A stretch of DNA of 64,000 nt from Chrysopilus asiliformis (GCA_964034945.1 OZ035960.1:45673002-45737001); one strand, 5' to 3'. Shown: positions 1-12,589, numbered from the stretch's first letter. The notes: generated by a model from the letters alone, not told the origin. Translations and numbers: made by a program.

Positions 1-560
1 TTTTGTCCCCTTCAAAGTAATCCCCCTAAGATATAAGGCCCTATTCCAGGATCCGATACGAATGATTCGGATCGTAAACTCAATGTTGTTGTTAGTGTTT
101 TATACCAACAACAACATTGAGTTTACGATCCGAATCATTCGTATCGGATCCTGGAATAGGGCCTATAATACACTTGCGCCAGCGCTTTTTCCAATCCTCA
201 AAGCACTTCTGATATGCGCTTTTTGTTATAGTCTTGAGCTCTTCCAGCGATTCGGTCTTTATCTCCTCAATCGTGGCAAAACGCCGTCCTTTCATAGGTC
301 TTTTCAGTTTCGGGAACAGAAAAAAGTCGCAGGGAGCCAAGTCCGGTGAATACGGTGGCTGAAGAATGATTACGGCCATTCAACAGCTCCTGAGCGATGC
401 TCATGCGACGGTTCTTTTGGTCAAAATTTAGCAATTTCGGAACAAACTTCGCTGCCACACGCTTCATGCCCAAAACATCCGAAAAAATTGCATGACATGA
501 GCCAACCGATATCTTCAGCAACTTCCCGACGATTCTCCATAACAATTTTCAAACCTCGTA
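1..560 (-). pseudogene. mariner transposase remnant with internal deletion
   Basis: Read on the minus strand. About 560-376 gives part of the N-terminal DNA-binding region (ENRREVAEDIG, then after a frameshift SVGSCHAIFSDVLGMKRVA and KLLNFDQKNRR). It then runs directly into the C-terminal block PPYSPDLAPCDFFLFPKLKR and RRFATIEEIK at 379-167. The last piece, GDYFEGDK, is read in 1-30. This order and wording are typical of mariner transposases. The central catalytic region with the first two Asp residues is missing, so the copy is dead. A palindrome (36-165) splits the C-terminus. Confidence 0.88.
36..165. repeat. perfect palindrome inserted in the mariner C-terminus
   Basis: Two arms of about 58 bp (36-93 and 107-164) are perfect inverted repeats around a 13-bp loop. 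The outer ends are AGGCCCTATTCC and its complement, with TATA-like sequence on both sides. It separates the KKRWRKC and GDYFEGD coding blocks of the mariner, so it arrived after that element. It may be a tiny foldback or MITE. Confidence 0.75.
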
Positions 561-639
561 TGGCTGTTTTTTTTTGTTTTGTATATTGTGGAAATATTAA
601 GGTGCATAATGAAAGGCGTCGTATATGAAATACTATCTT

Positions 640-935
640 GCATCCCCGCCGTTGCCGGGTTAAAGTTTTTTGCGTATGTGTTTTTTGCACCACAAAACCA
701 GAGAAATCACTTAAAAACTTTTGAATAAAAATCGCTATCCCTACAGGACCTTCGGTCTCGAATTTTAAAATTCTAACATCATATTCGTGATCAGCGACCA
801 CAAAAAACCCCCTAGTAGCAGTTTTTCCGAGGAAATCTGGGAAAAGGGATATTCGCGTTATCCTTACAGGACCTTCGGTCTCGAGTCTTGAAATTCTAAC
901 ACCAGATTCCTGATCAGCGATTACCCAAAACACCT
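640..935 (-). mobile_element. old Helitron-like fragment
   Basis: The minus-strand end has the CCCGGCAACGGCGGGG hairpin seen in the better-preserved copies at 15103-15500 and 36041-36530, followed by the shared AAAACTTTTT-type stretch. The terminal CTAG is lost. The body carries two copies of a phrase with TTATCCTTACAGGACCTTC (735-760 and 857-881). Confidence 0.55.
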
Positions 936-1124
936 GAGTGACAGTTCAGTTGCGCACCGTGTTGGCAAGCACGTAGAATGGTGCTAAAGTGGGTATTCCC
1001 TCTTCTCACCCCCCTTTAACTCCCTTAGTCCAATACAGAAGTCAACAGCAGCGTTTAAGGTTAAAAAATAGTTTTTTCCTTTTGTATACTCTGTATGACA
1101 ATCATATAGAAGTAAATATATTAG

Positions 1125-1590
1125 ATTTAGTATACCGTTTGTTACGCATTGAACCAATCGCCGAACACAAAAATGAATTACACCAGGGTGTTAGAGCCTG
1201 TTCACATGGGGCTCAGTCCCACTTCCTCACCTTGCCTAAATGTTGCAAGTTTCTGTCAGAATTAGGCTGACTATTTCAACCAATCTGAACATGGTCTTAG
1301 GAATGACAAAGATTTTGATTTCCGCATGTCAGTCCGTTCGTCTGTCTGTCCGTCTGCCTGTAGTTTTTTTGCAATGTTCTCGAAAACGGTGGGTTGTATT
1401 AATAAATTTATAAAGGTAAAATTCTTTAGAATTGAATTTTACATAACTCATCCATACATCAAAATTCAGTTGAACGATTCCTTTTCTCCCTATACAAATG
1501 GAACATTTTCTCGAAAACGTTGCATCGTATCGAAAAATTTTTAATCGTTCCATACATCAAAATCCAAACGGACGACCCCTCAAATTTTCT
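1125..1590 (+). repeat. diverged GTCY-family dispersed repeat
   Basis: It shares ATGAATTACACCAG, a preceding ACCGTTTGT-like phrase, and a short (GTCY)n run (1326-1352) with the copies at 20481 and 21111. The tail words TCGAAAACGG and CATACATCAAAAT recur inverted at 63640-63930. It has no coding capacity. Confidence 0.6.
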
Positions 1591-1598
1591 AATATGTA

Positions 1599-2556
1599 GG
1601 GGAGACCGGGGTTGGTTGTCACACGGGTTGGTTGTCACAGCGGCCATAACAGAAAACTGAGCGAACGAATGAGTTTATTAATCGGCGTCGAATGAGTGCG
1701 ATAACAACACTTCTCTACCTACTTCACTTCAGCCTGCTCTAAAATGCAGTGACGTAGATATATGCAATTGTTTTTTTTGGACAGCGAAAGTATTTTTTTG
1801 TGCATCTGTGTCGAGTCTCGTAAGCATAATTAAATAATACATAGTAATATACCTTTTCGTGTATTTATGATGTTAAATGTGTGTTTCATGATATTGTTAT
1901 ATGATTTTTCAAATAAACATTGATTGAACTTTATTTTGGGAGGTTATGTACAAAAATGTGTTTTGGGGCAGGTTGTCTCAGGTTGACTGGGGTTGGTAGT
2001 CTCATATAATTCCATTAGGTTAGGTATTTTGAATTAAAAAATATTACGTCCAAAGAAATTATAGACTGACTATGATTATATTTTTGTTATTTTCGTTACC
2101 AGAATTTTGGTTATTGTTTTTTATTATGAATTATGCATTTTTTTATTATTATTATGAATAAAAATTTTGGTTATTGTTTTTTATTAAGAATAAGACATTT
2201 TTCGTTCCTTTCTTGGGTAAAATTAATTACATACAACATTTTATCTTGAATAAAGATACTCATTTGATTTAAATAAGTATTTATTTTTATATTCCCCCTT
2301 TAATTTGCTATGTGACTACCTACCCCAGACACTGTGACAACCTGCCCCTGACACGGGGTTAAAAGTCACACTTTTATTTTTTCAAAAAAATTATAATGTT
2401 CCCTCAATAGATAATGCTAGAGAAAACGTGTTTATTTATTTTTAAACTAAAATAAGTATATTATCTACTGATATATAAATATCACTGCTAAACTAAGAAC
2501 ATGGCCACTAAAAATGCAAAAGAACAAAAAGTGTGACAACCAATCCCGGTCTCCCC
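1599..2556. mobile_element. TA-flanked G-run transposon (MITE, 958 bp)
   Basis: The TIRs are GGGGAGACCGGGGTTGGTTG and its complement (right copy CAATCCCGGTCTCCCC), flanked by TA on both sides. The end motif GGTTGGTTGTCACA is repeated at 1625. Variants lie in the middle (near 1965-2005, GGTTGGTAGTCTCA) and inverted near 2310-2370 (TGTGACAACCTGCCCC). There is no ORF of note. Ends and target match the larger elements at 14427 and 18047, suggesting one transposon group. Confidence 0.85.
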
Positions 2557-4474
2557 TAATAAAATATGTATGTTCAACTTTTTTTTAAAAATTGTTTGGA
2601 CATTTTTTTCTATACTATTTGTTAAAGACTTTTCTATGCTTTTCTATTTTAGTTTTTTATTCTATTTTTGTCTCACAAGAAGATTATATCCAGACTTTTT
2701 TAAACAATTGTTTTTCACGGAAATGTATTTTTGAAGGTTCTACTGTGAATAAAATAACTTCCTCGATTTAATGTTTGGGCCGCATAAATAAAGTATGTGG
2801 TAAGGGTTGTTAAAGGTTCAGATTGTAGAAATGTTAGGGCTAGAGTATGAGGTAAAAACGACTACCGTAAAGGTTAAGTAGATATTTGACTGCCGTCTGT
2901 GTTGAGTAAGGCATATCTAATATTTATTCCGAGTTTTGCATCGCCAGTTTTTATTTATGTATAATAGCAGTAAACTAGAGAAAATGGAAAATACCCTACT
3001 ATTGCGATTGAATATGCATTTTGTAAACTAAATCCATGAGCTTGTTTGATTCAAGTGTAAAAGGGCTGGTCGATACCAGACTATTTATTACCTAGGAGGG
3101 TTTTCATATTTGATCAAGGTGTGCACTGATACTGCAGACAAATAATAGTTTTGTGCAAAGTTTTCATGTTGGGACATAAAATCATAAATTTCTGTAAAAT
3201 GGATACTAAAACACACATTTGTTTTATGTATTTTATGTGGAATTGCTGCAATAAATAAAAAAAGTGCAGTATTAAAAAGAAATCTGTTTTGGACAATACA
3301 AGATTTTCTTTTACAAAATTAATTAATACAATTTTTTTATAATAAATTCTGTCATAAAAATCTAATTGTAATTTCTGCAGCAAGAATTAAAACCGAAGAC
3401 AAAAATATGTGAACCAATATTAATAAAACCGTAATTAACGGTAAAATTTATTATTTAATATACCACAAAATATAAGCTTATACTGGAAAATAAAATATCA
3501 GACATTCAAATTTGGAATAAGTTACAAATAGGAAATAAACTAAAAATTGTTTCTACATTCGCAACCACTAACTCTATTTGAAACTCACATGCGTTTGTTG
3601 AGGTGCATTATTAAAATTCAAAGTTAACCGCATGATCAACTGAAAGTGATATGAAGATCACTTGGTCGATAAAATGATCATTAAAAGAAACTAAAATTAC
3701 ATCCCTTGTCCTCGATGCACGTGAATTGCTGCTGGTGGCACGCTTTGAAATTGCGCGACTAAAATTTCTTTGAGAGTGGAATTAATCGAAGAATCTTAGA
3801 GAAAAAAATAACATCTGAAATAAAGTTTTTTTTTTGTCTAGTTTTTTGTTGTTGATTTCCTCTCACGCCTGCAAGGGGTTTTATGCTTCGCAAACAGGTT
3901 TGTCCGACAATCGCCCCACATAGTCTTGAATTGATGTCCAACATAATACTTTCTCCTTTTACAATCTGGCCCTGATAGCCGAAAACGAAATTTTTGCCAT
4001 TTTAAAATTTTACTTGTCGCGCAGTCTCATTGGGTTCCAAATCGCACGAAGAAAAGAAAGAAATAAAAAGATACGCTTCATCTTCGGAATGGACCTTCAG
4101 TATTTGAAGAATTGAGGTGTTGTTAATTGCTTAATGTTTGGAAGTTTTTGCAATCACAGTAAAGGCTTTTTTTTTTGGTTCAAACCTTTAGAGTAATGAT
4201 TAAAAATCGATTTTGGAGCAGTTACCTAATCACTAAACAATCATGAAAGGCATTCGGATTTTTTAATATTTACTATAATTATAGTTATAATATTGACTGT
4301 TTCGATTTCATTTCGAATCAAAATTGGGAAGCTTTAATGATGGTGTGGGATCGCCGTTTGTTATTTTGGGGAGTTATGCAATACTAGCAACTCTGACCAG
4401 CATAAATATTTTGCACCAAAAATAAATTATAGATTCGGTATCATAAGATCGTTTTTCTTTTACTTTTTTGTAAC

Positions 4475-4584
4475 ATTCATAGATTTTACCATAATCTGGG
4501 AAAAATTCATAGATTTTACCATAATCTGGGAAAAATTCATAGATTTTACCATAATCTGGGAAAAATTCATAGATTTTACCATAA
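4475..4584. repeat. 30-bp tandem repeat, about 3.7 copies
   Basis: The unit is ATTCATAGATTTTACCATAA plus TCTGGGAAAA, in four near-identical copies, the last one incomplete. A recent local expansion with no coding sense. Confidence 0.9.
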
Positions 4585-4799
4585 TGCCATCACAGTTTTA
4601 ACAAAAGTCTGTCGAAAATTTATAAAATTTCATTAGAACTACTTGAACTTCAGTAATGAAACTTTTCGACATACTTACGAGAAAACATGTAATCAAATGG
4701 CCCCCTGAGATTGATGAAACCCAGATATGTTGCAGGAGGGGGTGGTGGGGGGAGGAAGGGTGGACAAAAAATGAAGGACACGCTTCTGTTAAGGAATTC

Positions 4800-5320
4800 A
4801 CGGTGCTACTGTAAATTATGAATTACGCAATTTCGTTTTTCTCGTATTACTCCCAAACTACACGTTTTTTAGTGGCCTTAAGTATGACAAAACTTGGAGA
4901 AAATAAAATTTCCCACACTTTTGTCTTTAGCTATAACTAGATATCTCCACCTGTTATCGAGATAAACCGTTATTTCCAAAAAAAAAAAAAACAGTTTTTT
5001 GCGATTATCTCGAAAACTAACGGGTTTTTGCTGACTAAATGTATGAAGTGAATTAATGAGAATGGCATTCTGCATAATTTTGTCTTTTACCGTTATCCGT
5101 TATATTTTACCGTTATTGAGATATTTTCATTAATATGTAAAAAATCATATGTTTGCGAATAATTTGCAAACTAACGATTTTCGACAAATCAGTTAAAAGA
5201 ATAATTAAAGATGTTAACATTTTCTACATTTTTGCCATTTACCGTAAATTGATATCTTTTACAGTTCTCAAGTTATCTCAAATTTTGTACGTTTTTGATA
5301 TTTTTGAATAAACCAAGAAT
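4800..5320. repeat. diverged dispersed repeat (shared with 8060-8300 and 28660-28930)
   Basis: Phrases such as ACTCCCAAACTACACGTTTT, GTATGACAA and AAAATAAAATTTCC recur near 28840-28910. TATCGAGATAAACCGTTATTT and ACTAACGGGTTTTT recur in altered form near 8105-8180. No termini could be defined. Confidence 0.55.
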
Positions 5321-5329
5321 TTATTGGGA

Positions 5330-6545
5330 GGTCGTCTTATAGCCCGGGAGCCGTAGAACAAAAAATAACAACGAACAGTTGACGGGACGAAATATGTTTG
5401 AATACCTGGATCTTGATCTAACTAAGAAAAAATTCTTCTACGGCGGCCTTCCAAAGTGGTGCTAAATGGGTGACAGATCGCGTTTTATACCGCGGTTTCG
5501 TTGTTAAAAAAAACGACGAGTTAACGGGACAAAATTTATTGCAGGATCTAGATCTTGGTCCAACTAAGAAAAAAAATGTTCTACGGCGACCTTGTCAGTT
5601 GGTGCTAAATGGGTGACAGATCGCGATAAATGACATACGTTTTAGTATTTTGGCAAGAGTTCAGTTTAGCGACAATGACGCTACAGATTTTTGGTGTATA
5701 GGAAGGGATAGAGGGAGGCATCCCCTATCCAAAATGTGTATTTTTAGCCGTCGCTCGCCCCCCTTGCCCCCTCCAGGGGTCCTCAAACTTTGTATGAAAC
5801 TTTTTTCTGGGGGGAGGGTGTGGTACCTCAAATGAAAGGTAATGAAGAGTACATTCCAAAAATATATAGCATGATGGGATTTTCCCCCTCACCATTCGAT
5901 TTACCCCACGAAGGGGTATAAAAGGGGTATAAATCGAAGGGTGAGGGGGGAAATCCCATCATGCTATATATTTTTGGAATGTACTCTTCATTACCTTTCA
6001 TTTGAGGTACCACACACCCCCCTACCACTCCCCAGAAAAAAGTTTCATACAAAGTTTGAGGACCCCTGGAGGGGGCAAGGGGGCGAGCGACGGCTAAAAA
6101 TATACATTTTGGATAGGGGATGCCTCCCTCTATCCCTCCCTATACACCAAAAAGCTGTAGCGTCATTGTCGCTAAACTGAACTCTTGCCAAAATACTAAA
6201 ACGTATGTCATTTATCGCGATCTGTCACCCATTAAGCACCACCTGACAAGGTCGCCGTAGAACATTTTTTTCTTAGTTGGACCAAGATCTAGATCCTGCA
6301 ACAAATTTTGTCCCGTTAACTCGTCGTTTTTTTTTAACAACGAAACCGCGGTATAAAACGCGATCTGTCACCCATTTAGCACCACCTGACAGGGTTGCCG
6401 TAGAACATTTTTTTCTTAGTTGGACCAAGATCTAGATGCTGCAACAAATTTTGTCCCGTTAACTCGTCGTTTTTTTTTAACAACGAAACCGCGGTATAAA
6501 ACGCGATCTGTCACCCATTTAGCACCACTTTGGAAGGTCTGCATT
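5330..6545. mobile_element. foldback element with tandem-repeat arms
   Basis: Two long inverted arms meet near 5910-5925, where GGGGTATAAAAGGGGTATAA forms the centre. The arms match over more than 500 bp (for example 5650-5900 against 5940-6170). The outer part of the right arm is a tandem array with 143-bp spacing (GCGATCTGTCACCCAT at about 6217, 6360 and 6503). The left arm holds equivalent units at the same spacing. Foldback elements of insects have exactly this design: long inverted repeats built of direct repeats. There is no transposase. Confidence 0.82.
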
Positions 6546-9500
6546 GCAAGACTTTTGACAAGTTTTTCCTCCTAGAAAAGATTCATATTTACACAACTAA
6601 ATTTTGACTAAATCGTTCAAGTATAACTATAGCAATCAAAAACATTTTTCCGAAAGAAAAACGTATAAATTTCTACAGCTGTCTTTAAAAATCGCGCGAT
6701 GTTGCAACGAAACGTAATTGGTGTGTCACAGCCCTAAGAGTGCCAACGTTTTTGACCAGTGTTATTTATAAAAAAATCCCAGAGCCTATATATCAAAAAA
6801 TTGGCAATACACTGAAATTAAGGGTAAATGTTTCTAAGAAATGTGTCCATCTACTGGACTAAATTTATACCAAAAACGAAAACAATTTTAATAAAGTAGA
6901 AAAATTCAGACAATAAATATATAAATCACTTGTTAATACATAAAGATGTTTCCGAAAATGAAATTCCGGCATTTAATGGTTTTGTTGTGCTTTAAAAAAA
7001 ATCATAACAAATCTGACAAAGAAATTAAACGAATCGGGAAATAAAAAATGAAACACATTAAATTCACCTGAAATCATCTCTAAAGAAGACCGCATTCGCA
7101 TTCACTCACTTTCACTTAGGGCAAAGAATAACTGAATGTATGTAGTTTATTGATAATCCAATATTAATTTAAAAAAAAAAAACAATTTCCAAATACAACT
7201 TCATTCACTACACCCAAAAGGTTAAATTAAATAGCCACGACCTGTTAGTAACTTCGTCAGTTGAGAATTAAAATTTAACTGACTGCGAACAAATTTCTGT
7301 AGACAACCTAAATTGGCCGTCGGAATTTTCTATTCCAATCGCACAAGAATAAAACGTCATTGACTTCAAAATTCCCAACTTTTCTTTCAAATCTTTTATT
7401 GAGTTGGGTGAATACTCAATAAACGGTTATAAAGAAAGATGCATTTAAAAGAAATTGAAAAAAAGTGATTTATGCAAAAGCTGTACGAATACTAAATTCA
7501 AAAGTCCCGCGTTTTAAAGAGCTTTTCTACAGAAAAAGAAGAACTTCTCTATGACTGAGTGGTTTGAGCCTAAGAAATTTCACTGAACTATAATTCATTT
7601 TCATTCGCTTTTTGTACAAGCTTTCGGTCTGTTGCATACCTTTAGGCGGTTTTTATTTTAATATCTTTTACAAAAACATAGTGTAAAAAAAAGTGTTTGC
7701 AAGAAATTTGAAAAAAAATCTTATTCAGTCGTTGAAAGAATTTAGACATGGTCTCTTGATCCTTACGCCAAAACGTAGTTTCAATCAACTTTTAAGGGGG
7801 AATTGCGGAAAAACAGTTCGAAAAAGGGACAACTTTTGTTTTATTTTTTTGCAAAAATATTAATCCCGGAACTAATTTACGTCAACAGATTTCCGTTGCA
7901 GCAATATTTTGAGAGTAACGAAATTTTCAAAAATTTCCACGAAAAACCACGAAAAACGAAAATTGGATTTGCAAAAAAAAACTAGACTTGGTTGGTTGCG
8001 TTTTGTTCTGAAAGTAAGCGTTTTTCGATAGAAGTTCATGTGATGGAAATTGAAGATATTAATATTCGCCATATTTTTGCGTTTCAAAGAACTCCATATC
8101 TCGAACCGTTATCGAGATTTACCGTTATTTCTAAAAATTTAGTTTTTTGGCGTTTTTATCGAAATCTAACGGGTTTTTTATGGTGCTATATAAGAATTTA
8201 ATTAAAGGAAACAATCGTCCCCACTACTTATTTTTGACCGTCCATTTTTATCTTTAGCCGTTCTCGAGATATTCTCATTACAGTGTGGAAAAATTGATTT
8301 CAGCCATTTTCTTGCAAATTAACGGTTCTTGCATAGTGATGTTATCGGCTATCAAAAGTGGTAGAACTTTGGGACCTGACGCGTTTGAAAGAGGTTGGAC
8401 CAAAACCCAATCATTAGTTGAAAAAGTCAAAAATGGTGTTTGGTACACGCTAAGAATCAAGGGACGATATGATTCTCGCGAGTACTTCTTTACCATTAGA
8501 TGGGGTTTTTCGTGCAAGGCTCCAGAAACCAGGAGGCCAAGCGTATAAGAATAAAACGTCATAGACTTTATAGGTCGAATCCATAATATTTTTTAAAATG
8601 ATAGCAAAAATTATTATTCTTGTTGCTTGGAACTCATATAAATTGGCTAAGATTGTCGTTTTTCTTAGTTTTAGATTTTTCACGTCTCTGTTTTCTATTT
8701 TTTTATCGAAAAATTTATCAAACAGTGAAAAATCGGCGTTCTCACAAGTCTAGGTTAATTGGAAAAGTCTTGAAGCATGAAAACTATGAATAAATACAAA
8801 ATGTCAAGACAAAAATAATCACTCCCTCAGAATATATGAGAAGTTCTACTAACCCGATTAGAACAAAATACCGTTTTGCACGGTTGTTTCACATAATTTA
8901 ACACCTGCCTTGAACTGTCTGAGAATATATGCCAACTTCTCTATGACCTATCTATTTCTCACCTACAATATTATTTCAGTATTTTTTCCTTCATGTTTTA
9001 TTTGGTGAGCGTATCTAATGCGGGTTTCATTAATTTCAGGTATTTTACTTGACGCCATCGGGTATAATAAGTTTTAAATACTGGCCCGTCCGTTATTAGA
9101 TTTCGATTAAGCGGGCAAACTATCAAATCTCACTGCCCCCAAAATCAACTATTAACTACACACACCATACAATGAAAAGGTAAAAAAAAATCGTTTTGGC
9201 CCCTCTAGAGGTCAATAGATCGAACTTGGTCCAACGATGTATCGAAATTCACCTTTGAAATCGGAGAAAAGGGGAGTTTTTTTTTTGTTTACCTCCAACA
9301 GTCTAGTGCAAAACTGATCTATTGACCAATTATATGATTGCATAGTTATGTTCCGTTGTGTATTTAAAGAAAGGTGGGCAATATCGGCATCGGCATCGGC
9401 TTAAATTGCTCCTTGTTACGTGGTAATTTTTCTTGGTGAACCTATAACAACATTAGGCGTGGGATGAAGTGTTTTCGAATCGTCCGGTCGTTGAAATAAT

Positions 9501-10192
9501 TGAGCAGGCGACCGTGATGTATGGCCATTTGATTAGTTCATTTGACCATAGAAATGTGAGCCGTTCGTCGCAAGAAGATCGCAAGTAAATGAAAATGATG
9601 GGCAAGGAAGGTACTGTCGAACCATTCAATCCATCCAATTCAGTGAAAGATGATTTTCAAGTTTTCAAGATGATATCCAAAAGATAATGATGGCCCCAAT
9701 TGAGATGAAGTGCTGGTGGTTACATTCATGTTGTCTAAGGTATGCCTGGTACAATGTCCATAATGTGACTGTGATTTCGTCTGTGATTGGGCGCTTCCAC
9801 TGAATCTTAGCATTTTTATACCCACTTGTAGCTAACATGATCATTATACGATAGTTATGTGTGATTAAGCCGTTAGATTTTGAATAAGGATTATGGGTAG
9901 GTGTAGTCTTTTTTGTGAAATTATCTACTTTATTTTTGTTAATGAAACAAACTATTCATTTCCCACAATTGTGATCATGAATGAAGGGAATATTATTGTT
10001 TGTAAGAAGTCGCGTTTAACTCAGTTGGAGAAATTATCATTGGATTTAAATTGATGGAAATTTTAATGAAGATCACGCATTTAAAATAAAAGCAAGAATT
10101 TAAAAAAAAACCTAGTAATGCATACATTGCTTTCTGGAATCCGAGGTTAAAACGTAAAGCCAAGCTCAGTCGATTCGATTCGCCACTTTATT

Positions 10193-10705
10193 GGTAGTAC
10201 CAGGAAGACCGAGCCATGCTCGGCGACCTCAAAATCCTACTTTTGCTGATTTTTGGGGAAAAACTAAATTCACATTATCTTTACAGAGTTTTTAAATTCC
10301 CGACCTACAAAGCTAGAACTAAAACTAACGCGCGATAACAAAATTTCATAGAAATCGGTTGAGTGGTTATTGAGTAATCACTGTCACCGATTTTTGAAAC
10401 GTTGTTTTGAGACACCAGGTGAGGGTTATCGAGGGGAGGCAAAAGTCAGGTTTGTAGTGGAAAACTCGAAAACCCTTAGCCCCCTTAGTAATACTGTAAA
10501 GTTTCATTAAGATAGGACCACCCAATTCGAAGATACCTGGCGAGGGGTATCGAGGGGGAATTTTCTCAGAGGGGAGACCTCTCTAGATCGATTCCTTGTC
10601 CCCAAAAATCCCTAACCCCCAAGTTTCGTGAAAATCGTTAGGCGGGTTTTCGAGATCGTTTGTGCAGACAGACAGACATTCCTCGTATTATATCATAGGA
10701 TTCTA
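10193..10705 (-). mobile_element. Helitron-like element, second family
   Basis: On the minus strand it starts with ATATAATACGAGG and GTCTGTCTGTCTG near 10700 and ends near 10200 with the perfect hairpin CCGAGCATGGCTCGG followed by about a dozen bases. This short-GTCY-run start plus terminal hairpin layout parallels the CTAG-ending copies at 15103 and 18545, but the exact ends are not clear. Confidence 0.5.
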
Positions 10706-11237
10706 GTACCTACTCTGAAATTTGTAACGAGCAATTCTACCCTCAAAACGTTACTAGATCATTAAACGTTACTAGAACAGAAGTGAAACGCAGCGAATTC
10801 AAGAATCCAAATTGAGGGAAAATCGAACAAACTTAACGCTACTTCGGATTCTAGAATAGGCATGATAGACTGTTGCTATAAGTTTAGAAATAATTTCGTT
10901 GAAATTTCTATTCTAGATTTAAAATATTCTCGTTTATATTAAAAATCGAGTTTCAAAAAATAAAATCGATACTTTAGATAAACTGTTGCGAATTTAACAA
11001 TGCATGCAAAAAATAATAACACTGTCCAGCAGCCATTTTGTTGTTAGGATAATTTTTCGTCGCTGATTCCATATCCGAAATTGGTTTGACTAGATTGGCT
11101 CAACTTACTTAGATAACAAATTTTGGTTATCGAAACAAAACCGATATAAATTGTAAATTATTTTATCTTGTTTGTTGCCGTGAACACACGAAGAGAGATA
11201 ATTTCTACAAAATATTGTAATATAAAAGAAAGTGGAT

Positions 11238-12170
11238 TTTTCAATCTGTATATATAAAATCCTTGGTGCGTATGTGTGAAGCCGCATCGCATCCAAACCA
11301 CTCGACCGATTGACTTCATATTGACATGTGTTATTATTAGTTAAGTTACGAAAATGATTTATAGTTAGGTGTAGCCCTGGTGTAGGCTCCCCTTTACTCC
11401 CTCCGCTGTTATCTTCGTAATCATTGAAGGGATTTGAATACGGTTTTCAGTGTTAGACGATTGTCTGTCAAGAAAAATTCTTGCCCACTTACACCAGTCC
11501 CTCCCGCGTGATGCAAGCCCCTCCTAAACGACTGATAGGATTTTTATACGGTTTTTAGTGTTAGGGTACGTCCTTAGTGGTCATAATACCAGCTTCTCGC
11601 TTTATCGCTTCCCAGCCGCCGGTTTACGCTGGATAAAAATTAACCCGAGTATAAATTGTCGCGTCCATAGTGAACCGGCTTGTTGCTTTCATAAGAATCA
11701 GCCGGCGTTTACCAGCTTTTACCGGAATCAACTTTTAACTCTTGTTAACGCCGGTAACTAGCTACAAGCCTGTTTTGACAGTTGTTGACGTGAAAGTGCC
11801 ATCGTATCTGCAGTACAGGCGCGAGATTCACTATGAACTTCACCTGCTAGAATCACGCTGGTTATAAGTACTGGCATAAATCTCGACGGAAAGCTGGTGC
11901 GCGAGAAAGCGAGAAGCTGGTTCACTATGGACGTACCCTTAGATAGGTTTTCTGTCAAGGAAAATTTTCGCCCAGTCAAACTACTCTTTCCTGCATGATG
12001 AGAACTCCCTTTTCCAGCTATCTCCGCAACTATTTAATGGATTTCAATACAGTGTTTAGTCTTAGATACGCTGACCGCAAAGGAAAATTTTCGCCCACTC
12101 ACAATACTTCCTCCCGCGTGATGCGAACCTTAAAAAATTGTTTGCGCGAATAGCCAGCGAAATTTTTTGG
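11238..12170 (+). repeat. dispersed element with three diverged internal tandem units
   Basis: It begins TATATAAAATCC and contains the CCGATTGACTTCATATTGAC phrase typical of Helitron-like short repeats. Units ending GAAAATTTTCGCCCA(C/G) and containing ACGGTTTTCAGTGTTAGA or variants recur at about 11430-11500, 11540-11990 and 12040-12115. The middle unit is interrupted by a MITE. Confidence 0.5.
11574..11938. mobile_element. PIF/Harbinger-type MITE, 365 bp, TSD TTA
   Basis: The TIR starts GGGTACGTCC, is followed by TAGTG-like sequence at both ends, and is flanked by TTA on each side. It sits inside the middle unit of a diverged tandem repeat whose sister units lack it, so the boundaries are supported by uninterrupted relatives. 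No coding sequence. Confidence 0.8.
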
Positions 12171-12589
12171 ATGACCTTTTATTTTTTGTACGAAATAAAT
12201 TAGAGTTAATAATGTTTAGAATTTATTTTAGATTCCTATACACCCAAATTAATTCAACAAATATAAATTTAATTGAAAGCTAACATTCCAACAAGGTTAA
12301 ATTAATTGAAATTTCAGTTAAAATAAAACCACTCTCGTTCAAAGTTCTTCAATCTCATCCGATAGGGTTAAGGTTAATTTTGTTCATTACTTTTCTTGCT
12401 TCTAAATCGCATCTTTGCAAGCATTGATATCATCTCTTACAATCATTTCTGAATGATGAGATGTAAAGAAAATCTTGGCATGTAATATCTACTTGGACAT
12501 GAGGCCGCAACATTCGAAGATTTCACGCGAGCATTTTACAGAAAAGAATAACCTGTTCTTGTGACCCAGAAAATTCTTCAATGTTTTGG

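Noticed and set aside
421..933. 170-codon minus-strand frame as one gene
   Set aside because: Its first two thirds run through a Helitron-like repeat, and only the last part is out-of-frame mariner sequence.
4475..4584. CRISPR-like repeat array
   Set aside because: The units are contiguous, with no spacers, in an animal genome; it is a simple 30-bp tandem repeat.
8278..8562. Open frames on both strands of about 90 codons
   Set aside because: No motif, no splice signals and coding on neither strand is favoured; it adjoins a diverged repeat, so it is likely chance.
9200..9340. Inverted words GGTCAATAGATC and GATCTATTGACC
   Set aside because: Only about 12 bp match and no duplication flanks them; too weak for an element call.
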